Shown here in pieces: positions 18,220 to 26,895 of a stretch of 47,450 nt of DNA. Under the pieces are notes generated by a model that saw only the letters and a program-made list of their open reading frames with translations, was not told the origin of the DNA and ran no database searches. This DNA comes from Candidatus Coprocola pullicola (GTDB taxonomy: Bacteria > Bacillota > Clostridia > Lachnospirales > Anaerotignaceae). Every line of letters starts with the position of its first letter. The first letter of the stretch is position 1. The stretch is from positions 1 through 47,450 of the forward strand of contig DVLQ01000143.1 in NCBI GenBank assembly GCA_018715395.1. Direction: 5' to 3'. A program made the translations under genes and the position numbers.

Positions 18220-19413
18220 TTACAACTCTTTTTGAAAATATCCTTTGTCATATTTTAATGATAATATTCTCTTTACCTTTTCATTTAATGTATCTTCTGA
18301 CAATGTTCCTTGTTTTAGAGCAGTCAAAATATCTGTATGAGCCTTTTCTATATCCACAGGCATCAACGCCATGTCTGCTCCTGCTTGTATTGCCATTAGC
18401 GGAGCATTTTCATATTTTGTTACAGCTGCCATATCTAAAGCATCTGTAATAATAATACCCTCAAATCCCAAATGATTTCTTAACTGCTCTGTAAGCATTT
18501 GATAGGACAAAGACGCCGGCAATCCATCTGTGGTAGCATTGGGCGTGTTGATATGCCCTGCCATAATAAAATCTATGTCATTTTCAATGACCTTTTGAAA
18601 AGGAATCCATTGTTTTTGTTCCATTTCTTCTAGCGTATCCTTTGAAACAGCCATACCTTCATGGCTATCTTCTATGGTATTACCATGTCCCGGAAAATGC
18701 TTTGCAGCGGCGCTGATGCCTTCTTGTTGTAAGCCCTGGCTAAAAGCCACTGCCATATCGGCTGCCTTTTGTGGGTCGTTGGAAAAAGCCCTATTGCCTA
18801 TAACGGTATTTTCAGCATTTTCTCTAATATCTGCAACAGGAGCAAAATCCACATCAAACCCCAATTCTTTTAGCTCTTGCGCTATTGTTTTTCCGGCTTG
18901 ATACGCTACTGTAGTATCATTTGTATTGCCAATCTCCTCTGCCGAGGGAATGTCTGCCACATCTAATTTTCCACTAAAATGCAAACGGCTCACACTTCCG
19001 CCTTCTTCATCAATACCTATAAAAATGGGTATTTCTGAGCTGTTTCTAATCTCCTCAATCAACTGTTTTGTCTGCTCTTTTGTATCAATATTTTCTCCAA
19101 ACAATACCACTCCTCCTATATGATATTGCTGTAATGTTGCTTTTAATGCTTCATTGTATGTTGTAATGGGAACATTATTTTCATCTCTGCGAAAAGCACA
19201 AAAAAGAACTTGTCCTGCTTTTTGTTCCAATGTCATATTAGAAATTTTTTCATTTAAAAAAGCCTCCTTTTTTTCTTCCGGCGTCATCTCTTGTACTTCT
19301 TTGACAACAATATTAGAAAATTCTGTTTCTGAGAGTACTGCTTCTTTTTGACAACCTAACAATCCTATGCAAATAAAAAATATCAAAGTAATATACCTCA
19401 TTCTCTTTTGCAT
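18220..19413 (-). CDS. GH3 beta-N-acetylhexosaminidase-like lipoprotein (NagZ-like)
   Basis: 397 residues from the ATG behind AAGGGGGATTTTT (eight codons inside the track ORF). The signal peptide ends in the lipobox LLGC, so the protein is anchored outside the cell membrane. GH3 motifs: FIGIDEEGGSVSRL, FAPVADI, KHFPGHGNTIEDSHEGM (NagZ His/Asp catalytic loop) and IITDALDMAAV with the nucleophile Asp. It probably trims GlcNAc from cell-wall muropeptides. It is a single-gene unit divergent from the ttcA-like gene. Confidence 0.92.
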   Translation of the reverse strand: MQKRMRYITLIFFICIGLLGCQKEAVLSETEFSNIVVKEVQEMTPEEKKEAFLNEKISNMTLEQKAGQVLFCAFRRDENNVPITTYNEALKATLQQYHIGGVVLFGENIDTKEQTKQLIEEIRNSSEIPIFIGIDEEGGSVSRLHFSGKLDVADIPSAEEIGNTNDTTVAYQAGKTIAQELKELGFDVDFAPVADIRENAENTVIGNRAFSNDPQKAADMAVAFSQGLQQEGISAAAKHFPGHGNTIEDSHEGMAVSKDTLEEMEQKQWIPFQKVIENDIDFIMAGHINTPNATTDGLPASLSYQMLTEQLRNHLGFEGIIITDALDMAAVTKYENAPLMAIQAGADMALMPVDIEKAHTDILTALKQGTLSEDTLNEKVKRILSLKYDKGYFQKEL

Positions 19414-19568
19414 AAAAATCCCCCTTTTTTTTAACATTTGTTTCTATTATATCTTTTCTATAGAAAAAAGGATAGTAATACTTTTTATTTCTTCTATTTT
19501 TTAGTATAATAAAAAGCAGCATATTCATAGAAGAAATCATTTTCTATGGTTATCATCAGGAGGTTATT

Positions 19569-20291
19569 ATGAAATTACAAAAATTACTTAGTTATGTACG
19601 CCGTGCTGTAGAAGACTATCATATGATTGAACAAGGAGATAAAATTGCCGTTGGAGTTTCCGGAGGAAAAGACAGCGTTTGTCTTCTTTTGGCACTAAAA
19701 CATCTTCAAAGATTTTATCCAAAAAAATTTGAATTGGAAGCAATCACTGTTTCTTTAGGACTTCCGGGAGCCGTTTACGATGATATAGAAGCATTTTGCA
19801 ATCAAATAGGCGTTGGCTATACTGTAGTGCATACAGATATTGGTCAAATTATATTTCATGAGCGAAAAGAAAAAAATCCCTGCTCTCTTTGTGCAAAAAT
19901 GCGAAAAGGCGCTTTAAACGATATGGCAGAAAAATTAGGCTGTAATAAAGTGGCTTTAGGACATAATAAAGATGATATAGTAGAGACTTTTTTTATGTCT
20001 CTTTTTTATGAAGGACGCATCAACTGTTTTGCACCGGTCAGCTTTTTGGATCGAAAACAAATTTATTCCATTCGTCCTCTTATGTATGTACCGGAGCCGG
20101 AAATAAAGGGATTTATACAAAAAAGCGGTTTGGCTATTGTCAAAAATCCTTGTTTGGTAGATGGCAGTACAAAAAGACAAGAAACAAAAGAGCTTCTGGC
20201 AGAATTATCCAAAAACTATAATCATCTGCAAGAAAAGGTATTTGGCGCAATACAACGTTCTGACTTAAAAGGATGGCAAAAACAAATATAA
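19569..20291 (+). CDS. TtcA-like tRNA thiolation ATP-pyrophosphatase
   Basis: 240 residues. The PP-loop is GVSGGKDSVCLLL; cysteines PCSLCAKMRKG and a third in VKNPCLVDG match the TtcA group, whose members hold an Fe-S cluster and make 2-thiocytidine in tRNA. Related clostridial proteins may modify other positions, so the exact nucleoside is not claimed. The start ATG follows CAGGAGGTTATT, and a TATAAT box lies at 19505. Confidence 0.88.
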   Translation: MKLQKLLSYVRRAVEDYHMIEQGDKIAVGVSGGKDSVCLLLALKHLQRFYPKKFELEAITVSLGLPGAVYDDIEAFCNQIGVGYTVVHTDIGQIIFHERKEKNPCSLCAKMRKGALNDMAEKLGCNKVALGHNKDDIVETFFMSLFYEGRINCFAPVSFLDRKQIYSIRPLMYVPEPEIKGFIQKSGLAIVKNPCLVDGSTKRQETKELLAELSKNYNHLQEKVFGAIQRSDLKGWQKQI

Positions 20292-20306
20292 AAAAGGAGA
20301 AATACT

Positions 20307-21377
20307 ATGAGCACTTATCATGAAGAACAAAAAGCAAAGGATACTATACGTTTAAGAGCTCTTTTAGAAGAACTTCCTTATTTTTTAGGAGAATTTTTTA
20401 GAGGCATTGCTAATACCACTTCTGTTAAAACACGCATTAACTATGCAAATGATTTAAAAATATTTTTTACATACATCACAAAACAGCATAAAAAGCTGAA
20501 AAATATACCTTTTGAAGATATGGACGTTACTTGTCTAAATGATATTACAGCAGAAGATATCGACTGTTTTTTAGAATATATCACATATTACACCAAACCA
20601 GACCCTGTCAATAAAGAAAAAACCCTTTCTTTTCAAAATGATGAAAAGGGAAAAGCACGCAAATTGGCTTCCATTCGCTCTATGTATCACTTTTTTTTCA
20701 AAAAACAAAAAGTTTCTTCCAATCCTGCGGCTATTGTAGATACTCCAAAAATACACGATAAACAAATCATACGCTTGGAGGCAAATGAAGTGGCAGACCT
20801 TTTGGATTTAGTAGAAAATTGTGATACAGACGCTATGTCCAAAAGACAAAAGGCGCATCTTTCCCACACCCAAAAAAGGGATTTAGCCCTTTTTACATTG
20901 CTTTTAGGCACAGGTATGCGAGTATCAGAGTGTGTGGGCATCAATATAAGCGACATAGACTTTCATAACAATAGTGTAAAAATACTTCGAAAAGGAGGAA
21001 ATGAAACCACGCTTTATTTTGGAGAAGAAGTGCAACAAGCCCTTTTGGAATATATTACTCAAAGAGCACAACAAAAAAACAAATCAGAAAAAGAAGAGGC
21101 TCTTTTTCTTTCCAATAGAGGTACCAGAATCACCGTGCGTGCTGTGCAAAATATTGTAAAAAAATATGCTCGCATTGTTTCTCCTGCCAAAAAAATATCT
21201 CCTCATAAGCTTCGCAGTACCTATGGCACTGCACTTTATCAAGAAACAGGAGATATTTATTTAGTGGCCGATGTGTTAGGTCATGCAGACGTCAATACTA
21301 CCAGAAAACATTATGCAGAAATAGAAGAAAGTCGTCGCAGAAATGCTGCAAAATATATCAAATTACGTAAAAGCTGA
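20307..21377 (+). CDS. Tyrosine recombinase (XerC/XerD-like)
   Basis: 356 residues. An N-terminal SAM-like core-binding domain (residues ~15-150) and a catalytic domain with the R-K-H-R-H-Y set: GTGMRVSECVG (Arg), LRKGG (Lys), HKLRSTYGTAL (His, Arg), LGHADVNTTRKHYAE (His, Tyr). It sits in a housekeeping-type operon between ttcA-like and NUDIX genes, 16 and 20 bases from its neighbours, not next to the phage genes. A chromosomal Xer-type role is more likely than phage integration. Confidence 0.88.
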   Translation: MSTYHEEQKAKDTIRLRALLEELPYFLGEFFRGIANTTSVKTRINYANDLKIFFTYITKQHKKLKNIPFEDMDVTCLNDITAEDIDCFLEYITYYTKPDPVNKEKTLSFQNDEKGKARKLASIRSMYHFFFKKQKVSSNPAAIVDTPKIHDKQIIRLEANEVADLLDLVENCDTDAMSKRQKAHLSHTQKRDLALFTLLLGTGMRVSECVGINISDIDFHNNSVKILRKGGNETTLYFGEEVQQALLEYITQRAQQKNKSEKEEALFLSNRGTRITVRAVQNIVKKYARIVSPAKKISPHKLRSTYGTALYQETGDIYLVADVLGHADVNTTRKHYAEIEESRRRNAAKYIKLRKS

Positions 21378-21397
21378 CAACAGAAAGGAGTATTTTT

Positions 21398-22042
21398 ATG
21401 AAACAACCAATTCCATCTGTGCAAACCATTAAAACCATATTAGAAAACAGAATACCTCAACCTATTATGCAGCACATTCCTTCCTCTGTTATGTTACTGC
21501 TTTTTTCTATAGAAAATGAGTTGCATTTGCTTTTTACAAAAAGAGCAGAACATTTGGCACATCAGCCGGGAGATATCAGCTTTCCTGGAGGAAGAAAAGA
21601 AAAGAATGAAACTCCGCTGGAAACTGCTTTAAGAGAAACACAGGAGGAACTTGGGATTTTGCCGGAACAAATTACCCTACTGGGAAAAACCGACTTTATG
21701 CTTACAACATCCGGCGCTTTGATTACCCCTTTTGTAGGATATGTTTCCAACATTACAATAGAGGAAATCTCATTTAATAAAGATGAGGTGGCAGAAATTT
21801 TTACCGTTCCGCTTTCTTTTTTTCGCCAGACACAGCCAGAGGTACACTTTTTATACCTTTCTCCTTTTACAGAAGATACTTTTCCCTATGACCGCATTAC
21901 AGGCGGTAAAAACTATCCTTTTGTCCGTCCCAAAATACCTGAATTATTCTATCAATACAAACAATATACCATATGGGGTATTACAGCACAAATTGCCCAC
22001 CATGCTGTTTGTCTATTTTTTCAAGAGGAGGACAAAAAATGA
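21398..22042 (+). CDS. NUDIX hydrolase, CoA pyrophosphatase type
   Basis: 214 residues. The NUDIX box GGRKEKNETPLETALRETQEELGI fits GX5EX7REUXEEXGU, preceded by the CoA-hydrolase signature HQPGDISFPGG. The likely reaction is cleavage of CoA and its derivatives to 4'-phosphopantetheine and 3',5'-ADP. It overlaps the acetyltransferase gene by four bases (ATGA). Confidence 0.9.
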   Translation: MKQPIPSVQTIKTILENRIPQPIMQHIPSSVMLLLFSIENELHLLFTKRAEHLAHQPGDISFPGGRKEKNETPLETALRETQEELGILPEQITLLGKTDFMLTTSGALITPFVGYVSNITIEEISFNKDEVAEIFTVPLSFFRQTQPEVHFLYLSPFTEDTFPYDRITGGKNYPFVRPKIPELFYQYKQYTIWGITAQIAHHAVCLFFQEEDKK

Positions 22043-22575
22043 TATTGCAATCAAAAAGACTTTTTCTGCGCGCTTTAGAAATCACAGATAAAAAAGAGTT
22101 ATCTGATATTTTACAGGATCCTTCTGTTATGTATGCCTATGAACATGCTTTTTCTGATGAAGAAGTCCATCAATGGCTTCATACACAGCTTTCCAACTAT
22201 AAAACATATGGATTTGGTCTTTGGGCGGTGATAGAAAAGCAAACCGGCACATTTATTGGGCAATGCGGTATTACAATGCAAAAATGTCATAACACTCTTG
22301 TACCGGAAATCGGTTATCTTTTCAAAAAAAAATATTGGCACAAAGGTTATGCTACAGAAGCCGCTATCGCTTGCAAAAAATATGCTTTTGAACAACTAGG
22401 CTTTTCAAAAGTTTATTCTATTATAAGGGATAATAATCTGCCTTCTCAAGCAGTAGCCAAAAGAAATGGCATGACTTCAGAAGGTATGCTCATCAAAGAA
22501 TATTACGGTCTCAAAATGCCTCATATCATATATGCTATAGAAAAAAACGCACCTGAAAGATGTAGTTTATACTAG
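22039..22575 (+). CDS. GNAT acetyltransferase (RimJ/RimL-like)
   Basis: 178 residues from the ATG at 22039 behind GAGGAGGACAAAAA; the longer track start lies in the NUDIX gene. Family signature: RLFLRALEITDKKEL at the N-terminus, acetyl-CoA loop GYLFKKKYWHKGYATEA, and YSIIRDNNLPSQAVAKRNGM. Members acetylate alpha-amino groups of ribosomal proteins or small amines; the target is unknown. Confidence 0.88.
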   Translation: MILQSKRLFLRALEITDKKELSDILQDPSVMYAYEHAFSDEEVHQWLHTQLSNYKTYGFGLWAVIEKQTGTFIGQCGITMQKCHNTLVPEIGYLFKKKYWHKGYATEAAIACKKYAFEQLGFSKVYSIIRDNNLPSQAVAKRNGMTSEGMLIKEYYGLKMPHIIYAIEKNAPERCSLY

Positions 22576-22599
22576 TCCTATCAGGGCATATAAAATTGC

Positions 22600-23230
22600 T
22601 AACAAAAGTCAAGTGTTTCTTTACAAATTTTAAAATGCTTGTATATTTTATTTAGGACATTTAAACAATGTTGGCTTATATTGGTTTGCCTATATACCTT
22701 TATTGAAATATCTTTTTTACTGATAGACTGCATTTACTCTTGTATAATAAATTGCCAGCTCCGAAATGACGCCGGCTTTGTTCAAGCCTTGGTGGTGTGG
22801 GATTATCTGCTCTCCTTCTTCATATTGCCTTGTATTCTATTTGTTACTGCTTTTCTTGTTCTTTTATATATTTCTGTAGGTTGCTGTATTCAGACCAACT
22901 GTACTCACATAGCAGTCGCCCAGAAATTTCTATTTTAAATTTGTGTGTTGGTCGATTCGTATTATGGTGCTCTTTCCTTTTAAATACCCCATAAATGATG
23001 ATACGCTCATTTTTGAGGGTATCTCTATACATATACATGATTCGGCATGCTATGCCCTTTTATGATTTTGCTTTCCATTTACACAAATCTTTTGTTATTT
23101 TTTGGATATTTTCATGTAATTGATAATCAATGATTTTCCTTTTGTATTTTGGAGTAAAAACCATATGCTTATATACCCATTTTGTATGTTCTAAACTTTC
23201 CTCTCACTGGCAGAGTAAACAGTTATTAAA
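22600..23230 (-). mobile_element. IS200/IS605 remnant at the left flank of the phage island
   Basis: On the minus strand TnpA-like fragments are visible (LEHTKWVYKHMVFTPKYK, then IKEQEKQ) across frames with stops. The 3' part (CACCAAGGCTTGAACAAAG) matches the tail of the element after mgtE. It fills most of the 840-base gap between the GNAT gene and the resolvase. No intact gene is present. Confidence 0.75.
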
Positions 23231-23270
23231 AATTTCTTTGTAGTCTTTAATACGAAAGTCATAATCTATA

Positions 23271-23304
23271 AAAACCCAAAATATACATTACTATTTTGGG
23301 TTTT
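23271..23304. terminator. Strong hairpin terminator between the IS remnant and the resolvase
   Basis: A 13-base perfect stem (AAAACCCAAAATA and its complement), 8-base loop, T-rich on both strands. It can stop leftward transcription from the island. Confidence 0.8.
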
Positions 23305-23415
23305 TTCACTATCAATTATTTCAAAATTGTATTATTTTTTAAACCAATACAAAATCCACTTCAAATTAGATATTATTTTTTCAAATTTTAGATATCCGTT
23401 TCCTTAAAAAAAGTT

Positions 23416-24027
23416 CTATTTTACTGTTGGCTTTTGCATTTCTTTTACTTTTCTATAAAATGTGGATGTACTAATACCAAACTCTGTACTTGCTTCACAA
23501 GCAGAAATCTCTTTTCTTTCCCATCTTTGAACAAATTCTTCAAATGTTTTTGGCATCTTTTTTTTTGGTCTTCCAAATTTCATCCCCTTTGCTTTTGCCG
23601 CCGCAATTCCCTCTGCTTGTCTTTTGTGTATATTTTCTCTCTCATTTTCTGCCACAAAAGAAAGTAACTGCAATACCAAATCAGAAATCAATGTTCCCAA
23701 TAAATCTTTGCTTTTGCTTGTATCCAGCAATGGCATATCCAAAACACGAACATCGACTTTTTTTTCTTTTGTTAAAAATTTCCATTGTGCGATAATTTCT
23801 TCATAATTTCTTCCCAATCTGTCAATGCTTTTTACAACAAGCAAATCTCCCTCTTTCAGTTTTCGAATCATTTTTTTATAAGCCGGTCTTTCAAAATCTT
23901 TTCCTGACTGCCAGTCTACAAATGTATTTTTCTGTTCTATCCCTTGTTCCTGCAATGCCGTTATTTGTCTTGTTTCATTTTGTTCTTTTGTAGAAACACG
24001 GATATATCCAAATATTTTCTGCGGCAT
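23416..24027 (-). CDS. Serine recombinase (resolvase/invertase family)
   Basis: 203 residues from ATG behind TTGGAGGTGAAAAAA (five codons inside the track ORF). Catalytic Ser in FGYIRVSTKEQ; SIDRLGRNYEEI and the helical E region follow; the C-terminal helix-turn-helix (ISACEASTEFGISTSTFYRKV) binds the crossover site. Its size fits Hin/Gin invertases and Tn3 resolvases. It lies just past the terminator that closes the tail genes, where phages such as Mu carry an invertase for tail-fibre switching, but no fibre gene or clear inverted crossover sites were seen. Confidence 0.9.
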   Translation of the reverse strand: MPQKIFGYIRVSTKEQNETRQITALQEQGIEQKNTFVDWQSGKDFERPAYKKMIRKLKEGDLLVVKSIDRLGRNYEEIIAQWKFLTKEKKVDVRVLDMPLLDTSKSKDLLGTLISDLVLQLLSFVAENERENIHKRQAEGIAAAKAKGMKFGRPKKKMPKTFEEFVQRWERKEISACEASTEFGISTSTFYRKVKEMQKPTVK

Positions 24028-24154
24028 TTTTTTCACCTCCAAAAATAGTGTAGCAAAACTCTTTTCATTGCTGTATTTTAAAAAAATGCATCATTCTTTT
24101 TTATTCAAAAAACTTCTGCTTTCTATATTTTTCCCCTTTTTTCGATTTCTTTGC

Positions 24155-24186
24155 AAAAAAAAAGTAACTGGTATCTGCCAGTTACT
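24155..24186 (-). terminator. Terminator of the phage structural operon
   Basis: Stem AGTAACTGG / CCAGTTACT with a 6-base loop, followed on the minus strand by eight T. It lies 18 bases after the XkdU stop, so the structural operon ends there, without fibre genes. Confidence 0.9.
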
Positions 24187-24203
24187 GTATTAAAAAAGCT
24201 TTT

Positions 24204-24767
24204 TTATATTTTATTCCAATATCGCACATCTTCTTGTCTTAAATCTATATAACGAAAATTCTTTTTTTTCATAAAACCATGGGTATAAGGCTTTAATTCT
24301 CCATACAAATTATATCTTAATGTCACTTCCAGTAAAATATTTGCAGGTATCATTTTTCGTACTGTTTTTTCGATTTCCTCTTGCAAATGTTTTTTTATAA
24401 GACGTAGTTCAATATGTAAACAATATAAAGAATACTGCATTTGCACCGTCACATTTTCTTTTTCACAAAGTCCTTCCAACCAATCTAACAAATGAAAATA
24501 AGTATAGGGTTTATGATGATTCCATAAAAACAGTATTCTTTGTCTAAAGTCTTCTAAATTTTCTGTTTCTTCTCTTACAATGTTTAACAAATTTCCTCGT
24601 CTTTTCAATCCTCTTTCTGTTGCTGTTGCTATCCATTGGTCGTTTTCTAAGTTTTGTTTTGCCTCTCTTTCTTCCTGCAATATTTCACTTTCTACTTTTG
24701 CCAAAATCTGAAACTCTCTTGTTTCTTTCACAAAGGGCGGCAAATATTTTGAATATATTTCGCTCAT
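24204..24767 (-). CDS. Baseplate wedge protein, XkdU/YmfQ-like (DUF2313)
   Basis: 187 residues. Position directly after the gpJ-like gene with a 4-base overlap, and the pattern of the family (LPPFVKETREFQ, RERILFLW-like segment FRQRILFLWNHH) fit the gpI-like/XkdU baseplate protein that links wedge and fibres. It is the last gene before the terminator. No fibre gene follows it, unlike in typical myophages. Confidence 0.8.
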   Translation of the reverse strand: MSEIYSKYLPPFVKETREFQILAKVESEILQEEREAKQNLENDQWIATATERGLKRRGNLLNIVREETENLEDFRQRILFLWNHHKPYTYFHLLDWLEGLCEKENVTVQMQYSLYCLHIELRLIKKHLQEEIEKTVRKMIPANILLEVTLRYNLYGELKPYTHGFMKKKNFRYIDLRQEDVRYWNKI

Positions 24768-25834
24768 TTTGTCACCACACTTTCCAAAATTGGTATTTCA
24801 TTATATTCCAAAATATAATTTTGTGTATTACCATTAATTTTTGTATCTTGCACATCAATCACACCTTCTGCATCTAATGCCCTAGATTCCAAATAACTAA
24901 TGCGTACTGTTAAATATTGCATATCTGCCCATTGCTTTTTTAAATTAGAAAAATATTCTTCTATGGACGTCTTAATATCTTCTATCACTTTATGTTCATT
25001 TACATCTTCTTTTAATGTCAGATTCATTTCGATATTAAATTTTATTTCTTTGGCTCCTTCTACTGTCACTTGGTGTCCTATTGGCGCAATGCCATATCCC
25101 AGCCCTCTTTTTTCAGGATCTATCATTTGTTGTATTTTTTCAATTTCGCCTTCTATTGGAGTATTGTAATTACCATCTATAATGGTCAGCTTTACTGTGC
25201 CTCCTCCATTCCAAACAGGCGTGACTTTCACACCTCCTACTCCCTTTAATGCCATAACCTTTATTTTATAATCTTCTATATTTCCTCCAAAAGCATCTGT
25301 ATTAAAACTGTTATAATATCGCTTTCTAAGGCTGTCGTCATCTTCCTCGTCTTCTCCTTCTGTCAATAATTCTATCAGTTCTCCTTCTGCCAATCCTTCT
25401 AAATATGTAATCGGAATCAAACTTCCTAAATATTGATTCCCTGCTTCTCCGGCAGTTTCACACTCCAGTATATACTCTCCCTTTGTTTGTGTATTTTCTA
25501 CCACAATATAATTTAATTCCTCTAAATTAAAACGCATACCAATAGGCACATCAAATCCTTGTTTTTTATGATCCAAAAACCTTCCCAAAAATGTTGCTTT
25601 TGTGGCTTCTTTTCTAAAAACGCCTCTTTCCATACATCTTCTTGTCAAATCTTCTTCTGTAGCAGTATCTCCATAAGTGCGATTTTCCAACATTTCCAAA
25701 TCTGTATAAAATAATGCTGTTTCTGCCGCATTGGGCGCCATTGCGTCAAATATGATACTGCCTTGCCTTCTATCTCTTTTTTGGCTAACCTGTTCCAATT
25801 TTCTTTCCATTAATTTTTCATAGCTTTCATACAT
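24764..25834 (-). CDS. Baseplate J-like protein (XkdT)
   Basis: 356 residues, start behind GGGGAGGATAGGGT. Typical gpJ sequence: SIIFDAMAPNAAETA, GVFRKEATKATFLG, GEDEEDDDSLRKRYY, FGGNIEDYK and GVGGVKVTPVW. It forms baseplate wedges of contractile tails. It overlaps XkdU by four bases; the 300 bases upstream to XkdS are non-coding. Confidence 0.92.
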   Translation of the reverse strand: MYESYEKLMERKLEQVSQKRDRRQGSIIFDAMAPNAAETALFYTDLEMLENRTYGDTATEEDLTRRCMERGVFRKEATKATFLGRFLDHKKQGFDVPIGMRFNLEELNYIVVENTQTKGEYILECETAGEAGNQYLGSLIPITYLEGLAEGELIELLTEGEDEEDDDSLRKRYYNSFNTDAFGGNIEDYKIKVMALKGVGGVKVTPVWNGGGTVKLTIIDGNYNTPIEGEIEKIQQMIDPEKRGLGYGIAPIGHQVTVEGAKEIKFNIEMNLTLKEDVNEHKVIEDIKTSIEEYFSNLKKQWADMQYLTVRISYLESRALDAEGVIDVQDTKINGNTQNYILEYNEIPILESVVTK

Positions 25835-26134
25835 ACCCTATCCTCCCCATATTTTTATCATTCTGCTCAGTTAATATCATGTTGATAATTCTTTCTGAAA
25901 TATGGCAAAACTACTATTTACTGTTTTTTTCTGAAAACAAAAAATACAAACATACTTTTACAGCTTTTTTTCATGGCTTTTACAAATTTATTCGTCCATA
26001 AAAAATACAAAAAGTAATACATTCTTTGCATAACCCTTTATAAAAGACTTTTTATTTTCTATTATATTTTCAAATGTTGCAATTTGGTGTTTTTATTAAT
26101 GCAATACTTCTTTTTCTTTCAAAACATACTATTT
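25835..26134. other. 300-base non-coding gap between XkdS and XkdT
   Basis: AT-rich with no ORF or clear IS end. In PBSX-like clusters these two genes normally abut. The minus strand has a TATAAT-like box near 26060 without a good -35. I see nothing else. Confidence 0.6.
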
Positions 26135-26542
26135 TTAAATATCCACTTGTCTTTGTATATCCAATACCCCAAAAATTGTATGCACCCGAAACTTCACTTC
26201 CAAACTTTCCTTTTCTCCTCCAAACTCAAAATCCGTCACAGCCTTAATTCTATCATCTGCCAGTAATGCCTCTTCAATTCTTTTTTTAATTTCAGGTATC
26301 ACATAACTTTTTGCTCTGCCAAATAAATCAGATAACTCTATGCCATATTCCCAGTTATAAATTTCATACCGATATCTTTCTGTAAACAATATTTTAAACA
26401 CTGCTTGTTTCATTGCTTCCAATTCTTCCACAGTTCCGGAAACAATTTCTTTTTCCTGCTGCACCCGATAAGTCAAAGAAGGAATCCTCTGTATTATCAC
26501 ATTTTCTGCTAATATATTTTCTGTATCAGGAACCAGTTTCAT
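26135..26542 (-). CDS. XkdS-like tail protein (DUF2634)
   Basis: 135 residues. The IYNWEYGIELSDLFGRAKSYVIPEI block is the hallmark of the DUF2634/gp25-like baseplate family, and TYRV near residue 25 also fits. It overlaps the XkdR gene by 17 bases. A sheath-initiator role is expected from gp25 relatives. Confidence 0.88.
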   Translation of the reverse strand: MKLVPDTENILAENVIIQRIPSLTYRVQQEKEIVSGTVEELEAMKQAVFKILFTERYRYEIYNWEYGIELSDLFGRAKSYVIPEIKKRIEEALLADDRIKAVTDFEFGGEKESLEVKFRVHTIFGVLDIQRQVDI

Positions 26543-26879
26543 TTTCTTCCTCCATTTCTTCTCCTACTCTGTCTAACACAACATACCGTTGTCCGCCTGT
26601 CATTTTCATCAATATCACCCTTTCTCCTTTTTGTAGTTCTTGCTGTGCTATGATTTCATAAGCTTGCCAAGGGTCATTACTTCCTTTTTCTCTCATCAAA
26701 AAACTCTCATAATGTCGTGTTACATTTCTGGATAATATCAAAAAATTTTCTGTCAATTCCAATTTTTGTTCCAGCATAATTTTTAAAGGCTCTGTTTTTG
26801 TCACAGTACCATAACAAATATCAGCCAAATTTTCTTGTTGTAATACATCATAAGCCAACAATTTTAATGCTTCCAACAT
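26526..26879 (-). CDS. XkdR-like protein (DUF2577)
   Basis: 117 residues. GTVTKTEPLKIMLEQKLELTENFLILSRNVT is the family pattern of DUF2577 proteins, small OB-like baseplate proteins near the hub. Order (after the putative tape measure, before XkdS) and overlap with XkdS agree. Confidence 0.85.
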   Translation of the reverse strand: MLEALKLLAYDVLQQENLADICYGTVTKTEPLKIMLEQKLELTENFLILSRNVTRHYESFLMREKGSNDPWQAYEIIAQQELQKGERVILMKMTGGQRYVVLDRVGEEMEEENETGS

Positions 26880-26895
26880 ATTTTCTCACATCCTT

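Noticed and set aside
20307-21377. Tyrosine recombinase as the integrase of the phage island
   Set aside because: It sits inside a housekeeping-type operon 2 kb outside the island, with tight spacing to ttcA-like and NUDIX genes.
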